Shown: in pieces, positions 30,401 to 39,955 of the stretch
Numbering within the stretch: the first letter of the stretch is position 1
Layout of the letters: each line of letters begins with the position of its first letter
NCBI RefSeq assembly: GCF_947172395.1
Contig: NC_069104.1
Coordinates: 8,459,355-8,523,354 of the forward strand
Length of the DNA: 64,000 bases
Direction: 5' to 3'
From: Bicyclus anynana
Lineage: Eukaryota; Arthropoda; Insecta; Lepidoptera; Nymphalidae
Program-made: the position numbers and the translations under genes
The notes under the pieces: model-generated
What the model was told of the DNA's origin: nothing
The model's database searches: none
What the model saw: only the letters and a program-made list of their open reading frames with translations

Positions 30401-33178
30401 ACCACTGGTGAACTAATGAAGGGAAATTACATAAAAATCTACTTACGTAGGTCCAATCTCAATGATAAAGATCCATATTTAATATACTCCTTCCTTTTCC
30501 CATCTCTGGGGAGGAGGCAAGGGCGACCACATAAGAGATGGTAGGATGACCTGCCGAAAGGATGGCGAGGAAAGGCCAGAGATCGAGTAGAGTGGAAAAG
30601 TCTGGAGGAGGCCTATGTCGAAGGACAACCTGATTGCTCTAGTATATAAATTAAGTAATAGTATTAAGTATATCGTATGTATTCAGCAATCAGAGAATAA
30701 AGGCTATTTTTATTTTATTTTATTTTATTTATTTATTTTATTTAATATACTGCCACTCTTGGTGAATGTTTGTCTTTCTCTTGTACATAGATAATTAAGT
30801 TGTTGTATGGAGTATCACAAGTCTACTAACTTATTGCATACCTGCTACAAATAGTACTGCTATATCTAAAATGAGAGGAACTTACGATTTACAGTTGAGA
30901 AAGACTGAACAAGAACTCCGTGAGGTTTAAACTGTTTATCTTTTTTGAGCATTGACACAAACTCGTCTATGTTGGTCACATATCCCGGGGCTAGCACCTT
31001 GCGGAGTGCACCTTCCACGTCATCTGGCTTTAAGCCGCCCGACGTCTTTGGATCTATCTGAAATTTTAATACACATAACACTTAACTTCTTATAATTTTT
31101 TTAACTGTATCTTGAAAATAGGTCTCTTGATTAAACATTCAATTACAAAAAGTAAATACAACAAAAGTATATCATAACAAGGCGGTGTGCATCAAAAACA
31201 TGAATTCGATAATACTGTTATAGTATAATAATAAGCTTTATTTTTCCCATTTAGATAGTACTTAACAATATCTTAAAACTATTCTAACTAATCTATATAT
31301 TTATCTAAATAATTAATTTATGTACTAGTTAATAATGGGCCCCTTCGGGTATAAGCCTCCTCCATTTTTTTCCAATTGTCCCTTTCTTTTGTGAGTTCCA
31401 TCCAACCTTGGCCAGCCACTGCGGTAATGTCGTCTACCCACCTTCCTATAGGCCTTCCTACCTTCCTTTTACCAAGTGGACCTTTCCAGTAGGTAATTTT
31501 CTTAGTCCACCGTTTGTCCTTTAGCCTGCCAAGGTGGCCTGCCCATCTCCACTTAAGTCTTTGTGCATGGTCCAGAGCATCTGTGAGATTAGTTTTTTTC
31601 CTAATAATCATACTGTTTATTTTGTCAGCTTTTTTTAGTTTCAAGATGCTCCTTTCCATTGCACGTTGTGTGGTGATGAGTTTGTGCCTCTGAGTATATT
31701 ACAACAGATATCCAATTTTGGCTGGGCAGGAAGAATTACCTGTTACCTGTCCTCTTGTAGGTTAAGGAAATTTTGTTTTTGTGAGAAAATGATAACTCAA
31801 TCATAGCATAATCCAAAATAACACCTAACCATTAATTCACTTGTAAAAATATGCTTTGGTATATTTTTACATGTGATAGAGATATATCATTTTACCATCT
31901 TTATTATTTTTAATAACATTAATCCTGTTCCATATTAAAAGAATAAAAATTGAAATTGCCAAATTAATATAATAGCCTCAATAGCTCAACGGTAAGAGCG
32001 GTCAGACTTTTCACAGAGGGGTGGTGGCTCAATCCTCACCCCGTTGGTCTATTGTTGTACCCACACCTAGCACAGTCTTTCTCGACTAGTTGGAGGGGAA
32101 TGGGAATATTGGTCATATATTATAAAAAATATGGCAAATATTCTTTAAAAAAAAAAAAAATTAAAAAAAAAAAAAAAAAAATGAACTAGCATAATAATAT
32201 CAGTAGTTTAAATTAGGTACAAAAATATAATGTTATTAAAAAAATGGTATATATATTAATCACATAGTATATACTTTATTCACGCATTCTCACGAGAATG
32301 GGAACTACGCAGGTTAAATTATACAGAAACCACAGCACTTTGGATAGTAATAAATAAATAAATATTTACATCCTTGCATTTCATACTGCACCTTATCAGA
32401 ATATGATATGCCTAAGTATGTCTGCAAACTAGCTTCACTGTAATACAGTTTTATTTTCAAGTCTGTATAGCCAAATATATTTTCATTTTCTCCAAAAACT
32501 TGATGACACATCTCTGGACCAAAGGTTGTGTCGTCATCTTCAATATCTTCTGGCTCTCGGACTATGAACAACAAATCAATGATAATAATATTATAATTAA
32601 TAATCATAGTTACACATTTAAAAATGAGAAAAATAAAATATAAAGCATGTAAAAAAGAGTAAACCATCCATATATTATAAATGCCAATGCAAGTCTGTCA
32701 GTCTGTTACTTTTGTACTGATCCAATATTTTGAAAATTCAAAATTTATTTATATCAATTGAGCTTAGTTTACAAGCACATTTGAAACACCAATTTGTCAT
32801 GATTTAACAGTGAAAAGTAAAGTAGAAAACTTAAAATTAAAGTTACGGGAGTGCCAAACTTTTACAAACTTATCTAGAATTAAGTAGACAACCGTATAGT
32901 GCAGTTAAAGCTTGGAGCAAAACATAGACATTCTATCCTGGAAAAATCCTTGGTAATAGTTCCAGCGGAATTTGTTTGAAAAACGGAATTCCACGCGAAC
33001 GGAATCGCGGGCGTCCGCTAGTCTTAGAATAAATCGACTGAAAATTTGGATTTCATTCGGAATTGAAATCAATAATTGTACATTTAAAAATTCGCTGACG
33101 GTCGCTGAAATGCTTACCCAGTTTGAATTGTAACACCTCATTGCCATCAACAACTAAATGTGCTAGAGCATCTGCCAT
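24491..33178 (-). CDS. HAT1: histone acetyltransferase type B catalytic subunit (HAT1)
   Basis: HAT1 acetylates Lys5 and Lys12 of newly made H4 with RbAp46/48 before chromatin assembly. Eight minus-strand exons join in frame to 410 aa (human about 419): 33178-33118, 32561-32370, 31053-30886, 29773-29614, 28103-27938, 26672-26524, 25748-25580 and 24658-24491. All introns are GT-AG. Start is MADALAHLVVDGNEV; the substrate-binding N-domain includes TFGPEMCHQVFGE and GYTDLKIKLYY. The GNAT core has YHERLQTFLLWYVDAASFID and RPRISQVLTLPPY, then the acetyl-CoA loop RKMGICA (residues 239-245) and the catalytic Glu segment DITVEDPS (Glu267). The C-terminal part has INKKQARRVYEILRL. The exon 2/3 join is the least certain (acceptor after GATAG, giving EMQGYPKTSGG). 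The upstream neighbour KCMF1 is divergent. Confidence 0.93.
24705..24815 (-). mobile_element. SINE family B fragment
   Basis: Minus-strand 3' part of family B (CTCGGCTCACTGCTGAGCAC ... CACACGCAGAGAAT on the plus strand), in the last HAT1 intron. Confidence 0.65.
24814..25242. mobile_element. diverged copy of the TAGGGATGATGAC element
   Basis: Begins GGGGATGATGACTAG and ends near GCCATCCCTATTTTAG. It shares several blocks in reverse orientation with 16996-17600. It lies in HAT1 intron 7. Confidence 0.55.
25945..26417. repeat. three tandem copies of a 157-159-bp unit
   Basis: Units start with GATGAAATTTTGCACAC at 25945, 26104 and 26261 and contain CTGAGTTCTGATGAC, CTAGCTAAGAAACGTCATTA and TTTGACCCACTTCC. 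The array ends in (GAT)n near 26415. It lies in HAT1 intron 6. The copies differ by only a few percent. Confidence 0.85.
27304..27455 (+). mobile_element. SINE family C copy
   Basis: tRNA-derived head with A box TAGCTCAACGGTAAGAG and B box GGTTCGATCCC, then a short body GACTAGTTGGAGGGAAATGG ... ATATTCTTTT and an A run. Two further copies lie at 31975-32180 and 41038-41221. It has no tRNA acceptor stem or anticodon loop, so it is not a tRNA gene. Confidence 0.75.
27551..27574. repeat. (GA)n microsatellite
   Basis: A run of about 12 GA dinucleotides just before a SINE, in HAT1 intron 5. Confidence 0.9.
27601..27920 (+). mobile_element. SINE family A, full-length copy
   Basis: Head GACGGCCTCCGTGGCGCAGT with A box at 27611-27622 and B box GGTTCGATCCC at 27656-27666. 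The body has ACGTACCGCCAAGCGATTTA and the end GATTGTAGTCAAGGGCTAA. It sits only 17 bp from the donor side of HAT1 exon 5, antisense to the gene. Confidence 0.85.
28179..28401 (+). mobile_element. non-autonomous Helitron, 223 bp
   Basis: Starts TCTATACTTATAATAAAACT after A at 28178 and ends GCGGGCGTCCGCTAG at 28401 before T. Both ends fit the A-TC...CTAG-T rule. HAT1 intron 4. Confidence 0.85.
28403..28467. repeat. near-perfect 30-bp-arm hairpin
   Basis: Arms 28403-28432 and 28438-28467 differ at one position (TATCTTCAATGT versus TATCTTTAATGT), with a five-base loop. It follows the Helitron end directly. Confidence 0.85.
28487..28935 (-). pseudogene. mariner-like transposase remnant
   Basis: Two minus-strand frames match a mariner transposase. 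The first runs from MAEKMPTTN at about 28917 through FENRRIILKEVAEDVDIS, the helix-turn-helix region. The second (28791-28534) reads FDLKNRRLSIAQKFLYDI and NHDVSWLYDYGVKKK. The part between is deleted or shifted and the C-terminus with the last catalytic Asp is absent. The usual DESW is DVSW here. A possible end repeat GTTCAAAAAGTAAGGTGA is at 28488-28505. It is dead DNA in HAT1 intron 4. Confidence 0.7.
29236..29573 (+). mobile_element. SINE family A, full-length with A tail
   Basis: Near identical to the copy at 27601 through its whole length, with B box GGTTCGATCCC at 29291-29301 and an A-rich tail at 29553-29573. HAT1 intron 4, antisense. Confidence 0.85.
29780..30185 (+). mobile_element. 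LINE 3' end fragment
   Basis: Reads NALPLNIRQSKTLDIFKNAV, the usual C-terminal end of an insect LINE reverse transcriptase, followed by a 3' region with GGTTGCCTGGAAGAAATCGC, AGCGATAAGGCCGCC and a TGTGGTGTGCAAATAAAG end. It abuts the acceptor of HAT1 exon 4 (AG at 29775-29774) on the opposite strand. Confidence 0.65.
30480..30735 (+). mobile_element. RTE-like LINE 3' fragment
   Basis: The plus-strand translation ends with DRVEWKSLEEAYVEGQPDC, the C-terminus of RTE-type proteins, then a short 3' UTR with AATAAAGGCTATTTTTATTT and a (TTTTA)n tail. HAT1 intron 3. Confidence 0.65.
31225..31690 (-). mobile_element. RTE-like LINE 3' fragment, minus strand
   Basis: The frame 31659-31318 reads AQRLKWRWAGHLGRLKDKRW, then GKRKVGRPIGRWVDD and ERDNWKKMEEAYTRRG, the C-terminal domain of an RTE-type reverse transcriptase. 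The 3' end is a GCTTATTATTATA tail. HAT1 intron 2, sense to the gene. Confidence 0.75.
31975..32180 (+). mobile_element. SINE family C copy with A-rich tail
   Basis: Matches 27304-27455, with an additional segment TATTGTTGTACCCACACCTA. The A tail lies at 32145-32180. Confidence 0.75.
32667..33021 (+). mobile_element. probable non-autonomous Helitron
   Basis: The 3' end GCGGGCGTCCGCTAG at 33021 followed by T is clear. The 5' end is only suggested by TATATTATAAATGCCAATG near 32671, without a clean A-TC start. It ends about 100 bp from HAT1 exon 1. Confidence 0.55.
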
Positions 33179-33515
33179 TTTTTATGTTTTAATTAAACGT
33201 AAAATTACAAATTAATCGATGTTTATCATTTCATTCCACTTCAATACACTTTACGTGTTTGTTCCCGCGCAAAATACCGTCAATTTTTATTGTCTCTATC
33301 TGGAATTTTGTATATTTTATTAAAACCGCTGGTACTTTGACCTTTGTTCAAACGACTAACGCGATTTAAATTATGTAAAGTTAAGAACTACAGTTTTTCA
33401 AGAAAGTGAAATTATGATTTTTCAAATAAGTAACAATAAAAACAGCTTAAAATTATGCTCGCTTTTTAACCTTAGATAAAATGTTTTTTTTTCATGCATT
33501 TTGATGTCAATTGTC
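33179..33515. promoter_or_regulatory. HAT1 side of the divergent promoter region
   Basis: Lies between the HAT1 start codon and the LINE insertion. It has a GC-rich GTTCCCGCGC near 33261 but no TATA box in an obvious place. Its last 12 bases (33504-33515) are the left target duplication of the LINE. HAT1 and KCMF1 would be roughly 1.1 kb apart without the insertion. Confidence 0.5.
33504..33515. repeat. target site duplication, left copy
   Basis: ATGTCAATTGTC, identical to 39220-39231 on the other side of the I-clade LINE. Confidence 0.8.
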
Positions 33516-33789
33516 TTCTTCTTCTTCTTCTTGGTTCTATGGCTCCGCGCGTCGAGCGATTGAGCCAGTATCAAGTGCTTTTTTTTTTTTTCCGTTATTT
33601 AAAACGAGGAAACTTGTTTAATTATAAAACTCGAAATTTTGAAGGTACGGAAATTTTAGAAAGGATCAGAAAAGGAAAGGAAATATAAAATAGAATACTT
33701 ATACTGAATATTTACAATTAAATACTAATCATTCATTTTCAATACTATAAAACATATATTTACATAAAAAATTGTACATCTAAAAGTAT

Positions 33790-36700
33790 TTACAACTTAA
33801 TATCATTAATTAGGATAAAAGAGGAAAAAAGTTTATATATACAAGGTTTATCATAGGACAAGAGGATGTCAACTGAAGTAGGAAGTGGGATGTGGAAAAG
33901 AATAAGGTCCTTGTAAAATGATTCTCGATAAAATTTTGGACATGATAAAAATATGTGATTAAGGTCACCCACTTCACCACACTCGCACAAATCACTGCTC
34001 ACAATTCCAAATTTCGCAAGTTGAACAGGAGAGCAAACGTGGCCCAAACGCATACGCGTCAAGATACATGTTACCCTCCTGCTCAATTTTATCCTTGAGA
34101 ACCATGGCTTTGTCGGAATAAAGTTTTGTATCCTAGCAAAGGCTTTGCCCTTTGATTGGCTGGAAATTGACCAAGCCACTTTCCAGGACTCCTGAAGGGA
34201 ACGTTTTGTCAGTGTACACAAATCATAGGCGTAGTTACAATAGTCTGCCATATCTCCGCATGAAATAGCCTCATTGGCAAGCTGATCAGCACGTTCATTT
34301 CCAGGAATGCCTGAGTGACCTGGTACCCAGGAAAACACCACTGAATAGCCTTTTTCATTACATGTAAGTAGAAGTGTTCTAATTTTTAAAATAATATGAT
34401 GAATTTGAGCAGACTTAAAAGGACATCTAGATAGAGCTTGCAGAGCACTCATAGAGTCCGTAAATATAATGGATTTCTTAAGTTTAGCAAGAAGAATATA
34501 TTCAACAGATTTAAACAAACCAAGGCATTCTCCAGTAAATACAGATGATTCAGGTGGAAGTTTTATTTTCTGAACAATATTATATTGAAAATGAAAAACT
34601 CCAACTCCTACTATACCATCTGATGCATGCTTAGAAGCGTCACTATATATATAATGATAATCATTAAATTCATTTTCTTTTAATATGTTTACAAACAGAG
34701 GAGCTTCAAATTGATTTCTTGGAATATCTGGATTGATTCTAACATCCGGAGAGGTTATTAATGCATTATATTTAATACCGAAAGTAGGGTAACAATATGT
34801 ACTATACATCGGCGCTTGTATGGAGCAAAATATTCGATAGCTTTTGATAAGACACGGGGGAGATTTATGGGACCAATACGAACAAGTGTCTGTAAATTCC
34901 AGAAGGAGTTGGAGTTTATTACGTAAAGGATGATATGAAAATTGCATAGCTTTAAATATATACCTATCAGATAGAAATTGTCGTCTTAAACATAAAGGTG
35001 GTTCAACACACTCTATTTGCATAGCATTGATAGGGCTAGATTTCATAGCTCCAAGGATGATCCTTAAAGCTTTGGCTTGTACGCAATCTAATTTACTAAG
35101 AGCTACGGCACTACATGGCTGTAGAACAAAAGTGGCGTAATCTAGCAAGCTACGAATTAAGGCATTATAAATAAGACGTAAGGATGCAGAATGAGCACCC
35201 CACCAGACACCAGTTAGACACCTGATCATATTTAGGTTTCTTTCACATTTAGTTACAATATAGTTACAGTGAGGAACTCCGGTAAGTTTGGAGTCTAAAA
35301 TAACTCCCAAGAATTTTACCTCAGATTTTACAGGGATAGGATTATCCATATAAAGTACGTTAAACTCAGGAATGATTCTCTTTCTAGAAAATAAAACCAC
35401 AGTACTTTTAGTAACCGATAATTCCAGACCATTGAGATTTAACCATTTATTTAATTTAAAAAGGGAAGACGATAAATATTTACTTGCATTTTGTATACAC
35501 TTGTCCGAGATATATAGTAGGAGATCATCTGCGTATTGCAAGACGTTTACGTTTGTGTTTAAAAATATCTCTAAGTCACAAGTATATACATTATACAGCA
35601 ATGGACTAAGGACCGACCCCTGCGGTAGGCCTCTCCATACCAGCCTTGAAAGTTGAGTACCGTTGTGTAGGTCTAATTTAATACATCTCTCAGAAAGCAT
35701 ATTGATGATAAATTTGATTAATATTTGGGGAACATGGAGGTCATGTAATTTATTGTGTAAGACGGAGATCAACACATTATCGTACGCTGAGCTAATGTCA
35801 AGAAAGGCCGCAAGAACTGCCTCATTCTTCGAGAATCCTAACCTAATATCCGAAACAAGTATACTAATATTGTCTATGGTGCTACGACCTTTTCTAAATC
35901 CCAGCTGATTGGCTGTCAAAATATTGTTATGTTCAATGAAAAATTCTAACCTATTTTTAACAAGATGCTCAACTAATTTGGCAAGAACAGAAGAGAGGGC
36001 AATTGGACGAAAAGAAGAAACATCAGAGGCTGGTTTATTAGGTTTTAATATGGGAACTATGATTTGTGTTTTCCAAGAAGAAGGAATGTTACCAGACAAC
36101 ATAATTGCATTAATAACACACAAATAATAGTTCAAAGAAGCGTCATTGCAGTTAATCAAGAATGAGTATGTAATACCGTCTTCGCCTGGAGATGAGTCTT
36201 TTACATAAGACAACACCCCTTTCAGTTCGGATAAACTAAAGGGGGCATTAAGGTCTGTATGACTACATGGTACAGAGTAAGGAATACAGCACTGGGCATT
36301 ATTAAAGTTTGGAACATATGGAGGAGCCAACTTGTCAATAAATTGATCGCCTAGCTCAATTGGTAAGGTACCTGATGAAGATGAATAGAAAGCCGACTTA
36401 AATCTTCTAATATTTCTCCAAACTAACGATGGGCAAATATCTGGACTTATGGATTCGCAAAATCGTCTCCAACCCTCAAATTTCTTCTTTTTGAGAAGCT
36501 TGCTAGTTGAACGAGCTATTTGGGTATATATTTCAAAGTTCTCTGCAGTCATCACAGAACAATATTTTTTTTCAGCCTCTTTCCGTTGCTTGATGGCTAT
36601 AGTGCACTCATGATCCCACCAAGGAGGAAATGGAATTTTACCCTGTCTATTACCTTTTAATGGAAATAAAGTGTTAGCAGCATCAATTAAAATTTTAGTA

Positions 36701-37494
36701 AACTCATTTGAACATATTGTTTCATTACCACCATTAACAATAGGAAGACTAGATATCTTTTGATCAACATAATGTTTAAATGTATTCCAGTTATCTGGCA
36801 GTTTATGCTTTAGTTTAGAACTATATTGTAGATTAGAATAAGGGCTAGAGATAGGTAAAGTAAGTACAATAGGTGTATGATCACTGCCATAAGTGTGGTC
36901 AAGTACACTCCAGGATATCAGAGAGGCTAAACTTGGAGAGCAAAGTGACAAGTCTGGAGCACTAGGGCCTTCACCAGGGCGAGTGCGTCGAGTTGGAGTC
37001 CCATCATTCAATATACATACATTTTGAGAATCTAAAATATCTGTCATCAATTCACCATAATAGTTAGTGTTAAAACTTCCCCATGATTGATTTTGACAGT
37101 TGAAATCCCCAAGTACTAAGTATGGGCAAGGCAAAGTAGATAATAATTGACTAAACTCATTATATAAGGAAGTGGAAGGGTGAGGTATGTACACAGAAAT
37201 AATACAAATTTTATTTACAATCACAGCAATGGCATTAATGCCATCACTGAGAGGAGGGAGAGAAAAAATCTTATATGAAAAAGTGTTCTTAATGAGAATG
37301 GCCACTCCACCAAACCCATCAAATCTATCACTTCTTACAGTAACAAAACCAGAGATCCTAAAGGGAAACTCTGATTTTAACCATGTCTCAGAGAGACATA
37401 TAGCCATAGGCTTATATTTATTTAGTAAGTAAATAATATCTGTTTTTTTGCTAACAGCACTCCTACAGTTCCACTGAAGGATTTTGTGGTCCAT
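33790..37494 (-). CDS. LINE ORF2: endonuclease, reverse transcriptase, RNase H
   Basis: 1234 aa, intact. The start MDHKILQWNCRS opens the AP-type endonuclease, with CLSETWL, GDFNCQNQSWGS and the catalytic-end motif SDHTPIVL near residue 220. The reverse transcriptase has FRPIALSSVLAKLVEH, FLDISSAYDNV, LPQGSVLSPLLYN and the active site QYADDLLLY near residue 660. The C-terminal RNase H keeps its acidic residues in YIYSDAS, FTGECLGLF and FTDSMSAL and the WVPGHSGIPGNERAD segment. A late Cys/His stretch CECGEVGDLNHIFLSC follows. The product nicks the target, copies element RNA into DNA and removes the RNA strand. The start overlaps the end of ORF1 by 32 nt. Confidence 0.93.
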   Translation of the reverse strand: MDHKILQWNCRSAVSKKTDIIYLLNKYKPMAICLSETWLKSEFPFRISGFVTVRSDRFDGFGGVAILIKNTFSYKIFSLPPLSDGINAIAVIVNKICIISVYIPHPSTSLYNEFSQLLSTLPCPYLVLGDFNCQNQSWGSFNTNYYGELMTDILDSQNVCILNDGTPTRRTRPGEGPSAPDLSLCSPSLASLISWSVLDHTYGSDHTPIVLTLPISSPYSNLQYSSKLKHKLPDNWNTFKHYVDQKISSLPIVNGGNETICSNEFTKILIDAANTLFPLKGNRQGKIPFPPWWDHECTIAIKQRKEAEKKYCSVMTAENFEIYTQIARSTSKLLKKKKFEGWRRFCESISPDICPSLVWRNIRRFKSAFYSSSSGTLPIELGDQFIDKLAPPYVPNFNNAQCCIPYSVPCSHTDLNAPFSLSELKGVLSYVKDSSPGEDGITYSFLINCNDASLNYYLCVINAIMLSGNIPSSWKTQIIVPILKPNKPASDVSSFRPIALSSVLAKLVEHLVKNRLEFFIEHNNILTANQLGFRKGRSTIDNISILVSDIRLGFSKNEAVLAAFLDISSAYDNVLISVLHNKLHDLHVPQILIKFIINMLSERCIKLDLHNGTQLSRLVWRGLPQGSVLSPLLYNVYTCDLEIFLNTNVNVLQYADDLLLYISDKCIQNASKYLSSSLFKLNKWLNLNGLELSVTKSTVVLFSRKRIIPEFNVLYMDNPIPVKSEVKFLGVILDSKLTGVPHCNYIVTKCERNLNMIRCLTGVWWGAHSASLRLIYNALIRSLLDYATFVLQPCSAVALSKLDCVQAKALRIILGAMKSSPINAMQIECVEPPLCLRRQFLSDRYIFKAMQFSYHPLRNKLQLLLEFTDTCSYWSHKSPPCLIKSYRIFCSIQAPMYSTYCYPTFGIKYNALITSPDVRINPDIPRNQFEAPLFVNILKENEFNDYHYIYSDASKHASDGIVGVGVFHFQYNIVQKIKLPPESSVFTGECLGLFKSVEYILLAKLKKSIIFTDSMSALQALSRCPFKSAQIHHIILKIRTLLLTCNEKGYSVVFSWVPGHSGIPGNERADQLANEAISCGDMADYCNYAYDLCTLTKRSLQESWKVAWSISSQSKGKAFARIQNFIPTKPWFSRIKLSRRVTCILTRMRLGHVCSPVQLAKFGIVSSDLCECGEVGDLNHIFLSCPKFYRESFYKDLILFHIPLPTSVDILLSYDKPCIYKLFSSFILINDIKL

Positions 37495-39040
37495 AATTAT
37501 TAAAGTTTTGGTTTAAAGCTGTCAGTAAAGAATTGGCGACGTTGGACGGTAAAAAGTTAGTATTTGAAAATGAACAACTAGAATTTGAAAGTAATTTGAT
37601 AAGTTCCAAAATTATTTCAGCAATAGATTGCTGAGGGATTGTATTTGATCTCTGTTTCAAAACATAACCATCAGGCATTTGAGAATTGTGATTATTATAT
37701 TCATTGTTAATTGTTTCATGCATGGAGCGGTCATACCCTCCGGTTTGTTTAGGAGGGGCACGACGTTGAGTGAAAACAGTTTTTTTATGAGAACTGTTAG
37801 ATGCCATAGGTTCATATGATCCAAAGCTAGAGGCAGGGTGTTTTTCATCGGACTTGGGAGGAGAGGAAGCTGCTACATCAGCATACAATTTTGATGTTGG
37901 AGGGTGGATCTTGGCTGCTTCTGCATATGATAAACAGCTCTGGGCCATTGAAATTTTAATCTTTTGCTGTCTTGAGAACTCCGGACACACTTTACTAGTG
38001 GCAAAGTGGCGACCAGAGCAATGGAGACAGCAAGAGTTTTCATATATAACTGAACATGTTTCTGAGGTATGATCATCACCACATTTAAAACAACGTGGTT
38101 TTGATCTACAGAGGACTTTAGTGTGGCCAAATTTGCAGCAGTTATAGCACTGTATTGTGGGGAAAATATATAGTTCTACCGGGAGAGCTGTGTAACACAT
38201 GTACACCCTTTTAGGTAGCACTTGTCCATCAAAAGTCAGTACTACCATGTTGGTGTTGGAGAATGAAATTTTGCCATCAGTTATATTTTTCTTTTTGATT
38301 CTCCTAACCTTGATAATTTGGCCACATCCTATAGGAACAGTGATATTTTCCTGAATTTCTTCCTCCGACCATTCCTGGGGCACACCTTTTACAATACCAA
38401 CTCTTGTAATACTAAAGCTAGGAATAAAAACTTTATAAGAAAGAGCAATTACAGAATTTTCAGTGAATAAATTTGCATCTTTATAATTTGTAAAAGCCAT
38501 GGAAACTCTATTTCTGCCAATACGCTTTAAACTACCATTGACAATGTTCTTAATGTTAATTTTTTTCAAATCTTTACCAAATTGGATTGGGTGTAAAGTA
38601 ACAGGGTCCGTTGGGGATGATGTTATTTTTTGGATGTGAACAGTGAAAGGTCCTAAATCTGTTTCCACATATTTTCTGTTTTGTGGTGATGCATTGGGTT
38701 TTGTACTTTGTGGAGGGAAGGAGGTCGGTAAGTTAGTTTTTTCACTATCTTCGTTATTTATTTCAATAGGAACTGATTTATCATCGGAGTCCTCTGAACA
38801 TTTACACTGATCATATTCTTTTCCGTCTTTACTTTTACGTTTTTTAGAGTTGCAATGTCTGCACCTTTTACGGGGTTTACTACGTTTCCGTTCAGATTTA
38901 GGAAAGAGACCATCCTCTGTGTCCATTGAGGAGTCCTCAATGGTCACATTATATGCTACAGAAGGTGTTTTTGTAAACGTTAAAGGAGGTCCAGGGCCGG
39001 TTCCCGGACCGCCGGGATCGTCTGGGGGATCGACCCCCAT
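37463..39040 (-). CDS. LINE ORF1: Gag-like RNA-binding protein
   Basis: 525 aa, intact, upstream of ORF2. The N-terminus is Pro/Gly-rich (GVDPPDDPGGPGTGPGPP), then a basic patch SERKRSKPRKRCRHCNSKKR that may act in nuclear entry. An RNA-recognition-like middle part precedes three zinc knuckles near residues 290-345: CYNCCKFGHTKVLC, CFKCGDDHTSETC and CLHCSGRHFATSKVC. This is the standard ORF1 plan of the I and Jockey clades; the product coats element RNA. The Met at 39040 is followed by a continuous frame to the stop at 37463. Confidence 0.9.
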   Translation of the reverse strand: MGVDPPDDPGGPGTGPGPPLTFTKTPSVAYNVTIEDSSMDTEDGLFPKSERKRSKPRKRCRHCNSKKRKSKDGKEYDQCKCSEDSDDKSVPIEINNEDSEKTNLPTSFPPQSTKPNASPQNRKYVETDLGPFTVHIQKITSSPTDPVTLHPIQFGKDLKKINIKNIVNGSLKRIGRNRVSMAFTNYKDANLFTENSVIALSYKVFIPSFSITRVGIVKGVPQEWSEEEIQENITVPIGCGQIIKVRRIKKKNITDGKISFSNTNMVVLTFDGQVLPKRVYMCYTALPVELYIFPTIQCYNCCKFGHTKVLCRSKPRCFKCGDDHTSETCSVIYENSCCLHCSGRHFATSKVCPEFSRQQKIKISMAQSCLSYAEAAKIHPPTSKLYADVAASSPPKSDEKHPASSFGSYEPMASNSSHKKTVFTQRRAPPKQTGGYDRSMHETINNEYNNHNSQMPDGYVLKQRSNTIPQQSIAEIILELIKLLSNSSCSFSNTNFLPSNVANSLLTALNQNFNNYGPQNPSVEL

Positions 39041-39219
39041 AGTATAGAAAAGACACTTACCAAATATTTAAATATGTATACTATTTACACAATTTTATAT
39101 ATAAATAAGTAATAATAATAAACTAACAACTATTTTACACTCTACTGATCCACTTTACAATTATTTATAATCGAAAACCAAAAACACGTCCGCCAAATTA
39201 GAAGTTTCCCGCGCTTTCC

Positions 39220-39231
39220 ATGTCAATTGTC
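39220..39231. repeat. target site duplication, right copy
   Basis: ATGTCAATTGTC, identical to 33504-33515. Confidence 0.8.
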
Positions 39232-39354
39232 ATTGTCAAACCATTTTGACAATTGAAATTTTTTTACATCATTATTCTATAAAATAAAAAAAAATTTAAT
39301 ACCATGGAGGTTTTACGACTAAGTTATTAATCTGTGGACTAAGTGAATAGTGCG

Positions 39355-39480
39355 CGCCACAAACGGCTAAAAAGGTGCGCGCAAAATAAGTTTGCGCGTG
39401 GCCAAAATCGAAAATTATCAATAGTGGTGGCACTTTTGATTGACCGTGCCACCATCTTATCGTTTATCTCTATCTCCTGG
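39355..39480. repeat. dispersed repeat shared with 58560-58675
   Basis: Shares TTGCGCGTGGCCAAAATCG and then a TCTATCTC.TGGCGGGTAAAA block with 58560-58675, in the same order. Confidence 0.6.
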
Positions 39481-39499
39481 CGGGTAAAAGAGATCACTA

Positions 39500-39607
39500 T
39501 GGCCTAGTACTTTATCATTTTAGTCGAGTATGAACGATTTTTGAGCGGTAAATTGAAAAATTATTCGTACTCGTACTCGTACTAAAGTAGTCCGAACTAG
39601 GCCTAGT
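39500..39607. mobile_element. foldback element with GGCCTAGT ends
   Basis: Inverted ends ATGGCCTAGTACTTTA and AAAGTAGTCCGAACTAGGCC, related to 20392-20462. Non-coding. Confidence 0.55.
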
Positions 39608-39955
39608 GCCTTAAATTAAAAAAAATACCTTTATTATTTTTTTCAAATAGATACTAATTTGAATAGTCATGAATAGTTCATATATTTTCCCAAATCGAGC
39701 AGAAACAAAGAAGTGATAATATATAATCTGTTTTGGATTGTGATATAATATATTTTTATACAGACAACACACGGACATTATGTGACGTCATTATGGCCTG
39801 GTTGGGTTAGGTTTGCTTGGAAATTTTTGTTAAATACCTTGTATTTTAGTGTATTATATGTTGTGCTACTTATTTTAGAATAGTAATATAAATACCTCAA
39901 ATAGTAGCAGTAATCCTGGTGCCAAGAAGTGATTCGGCGACATTTTGTGGCGAAA

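Larger units (their letters stand above)
33516..39219 (-). mobile_element. full-length I-clade LINE (non-LTR retrotransposon)
   Basis: A 5.7-kb element on the minus strand, bounded by perfect 12-bp duplications. The 5' end is GGAAAGCGCGGGAAAC at 39219. Two overlapping long ORFs without stops follow, then a 3' UTR and a (GAA)n tail, read on the plus strand as (TTC)n at 33516-33530. A short trinucleotide tail in place of poly(A), and an RNase H domain in ORF2, fit the I clade. Nothing in the sequence says it is dead. Confidence 0.88.
39220..39955 (+). promoter_or_regulatory. KCMF1 upstream region with CRE-like site
   Basis: Non-coding DNA upstream of the KCMF1 start codon. It contains a full CRE/ATF palindrome TGACGTCA at 39783-39790, about 165 bp before the ATG. 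A foldback element (39500-39607) and a dispersed repeat (39355-39480) occupy its distal half. No TATA box was identified. A regulatory role is inference. Confidence 0.45.
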
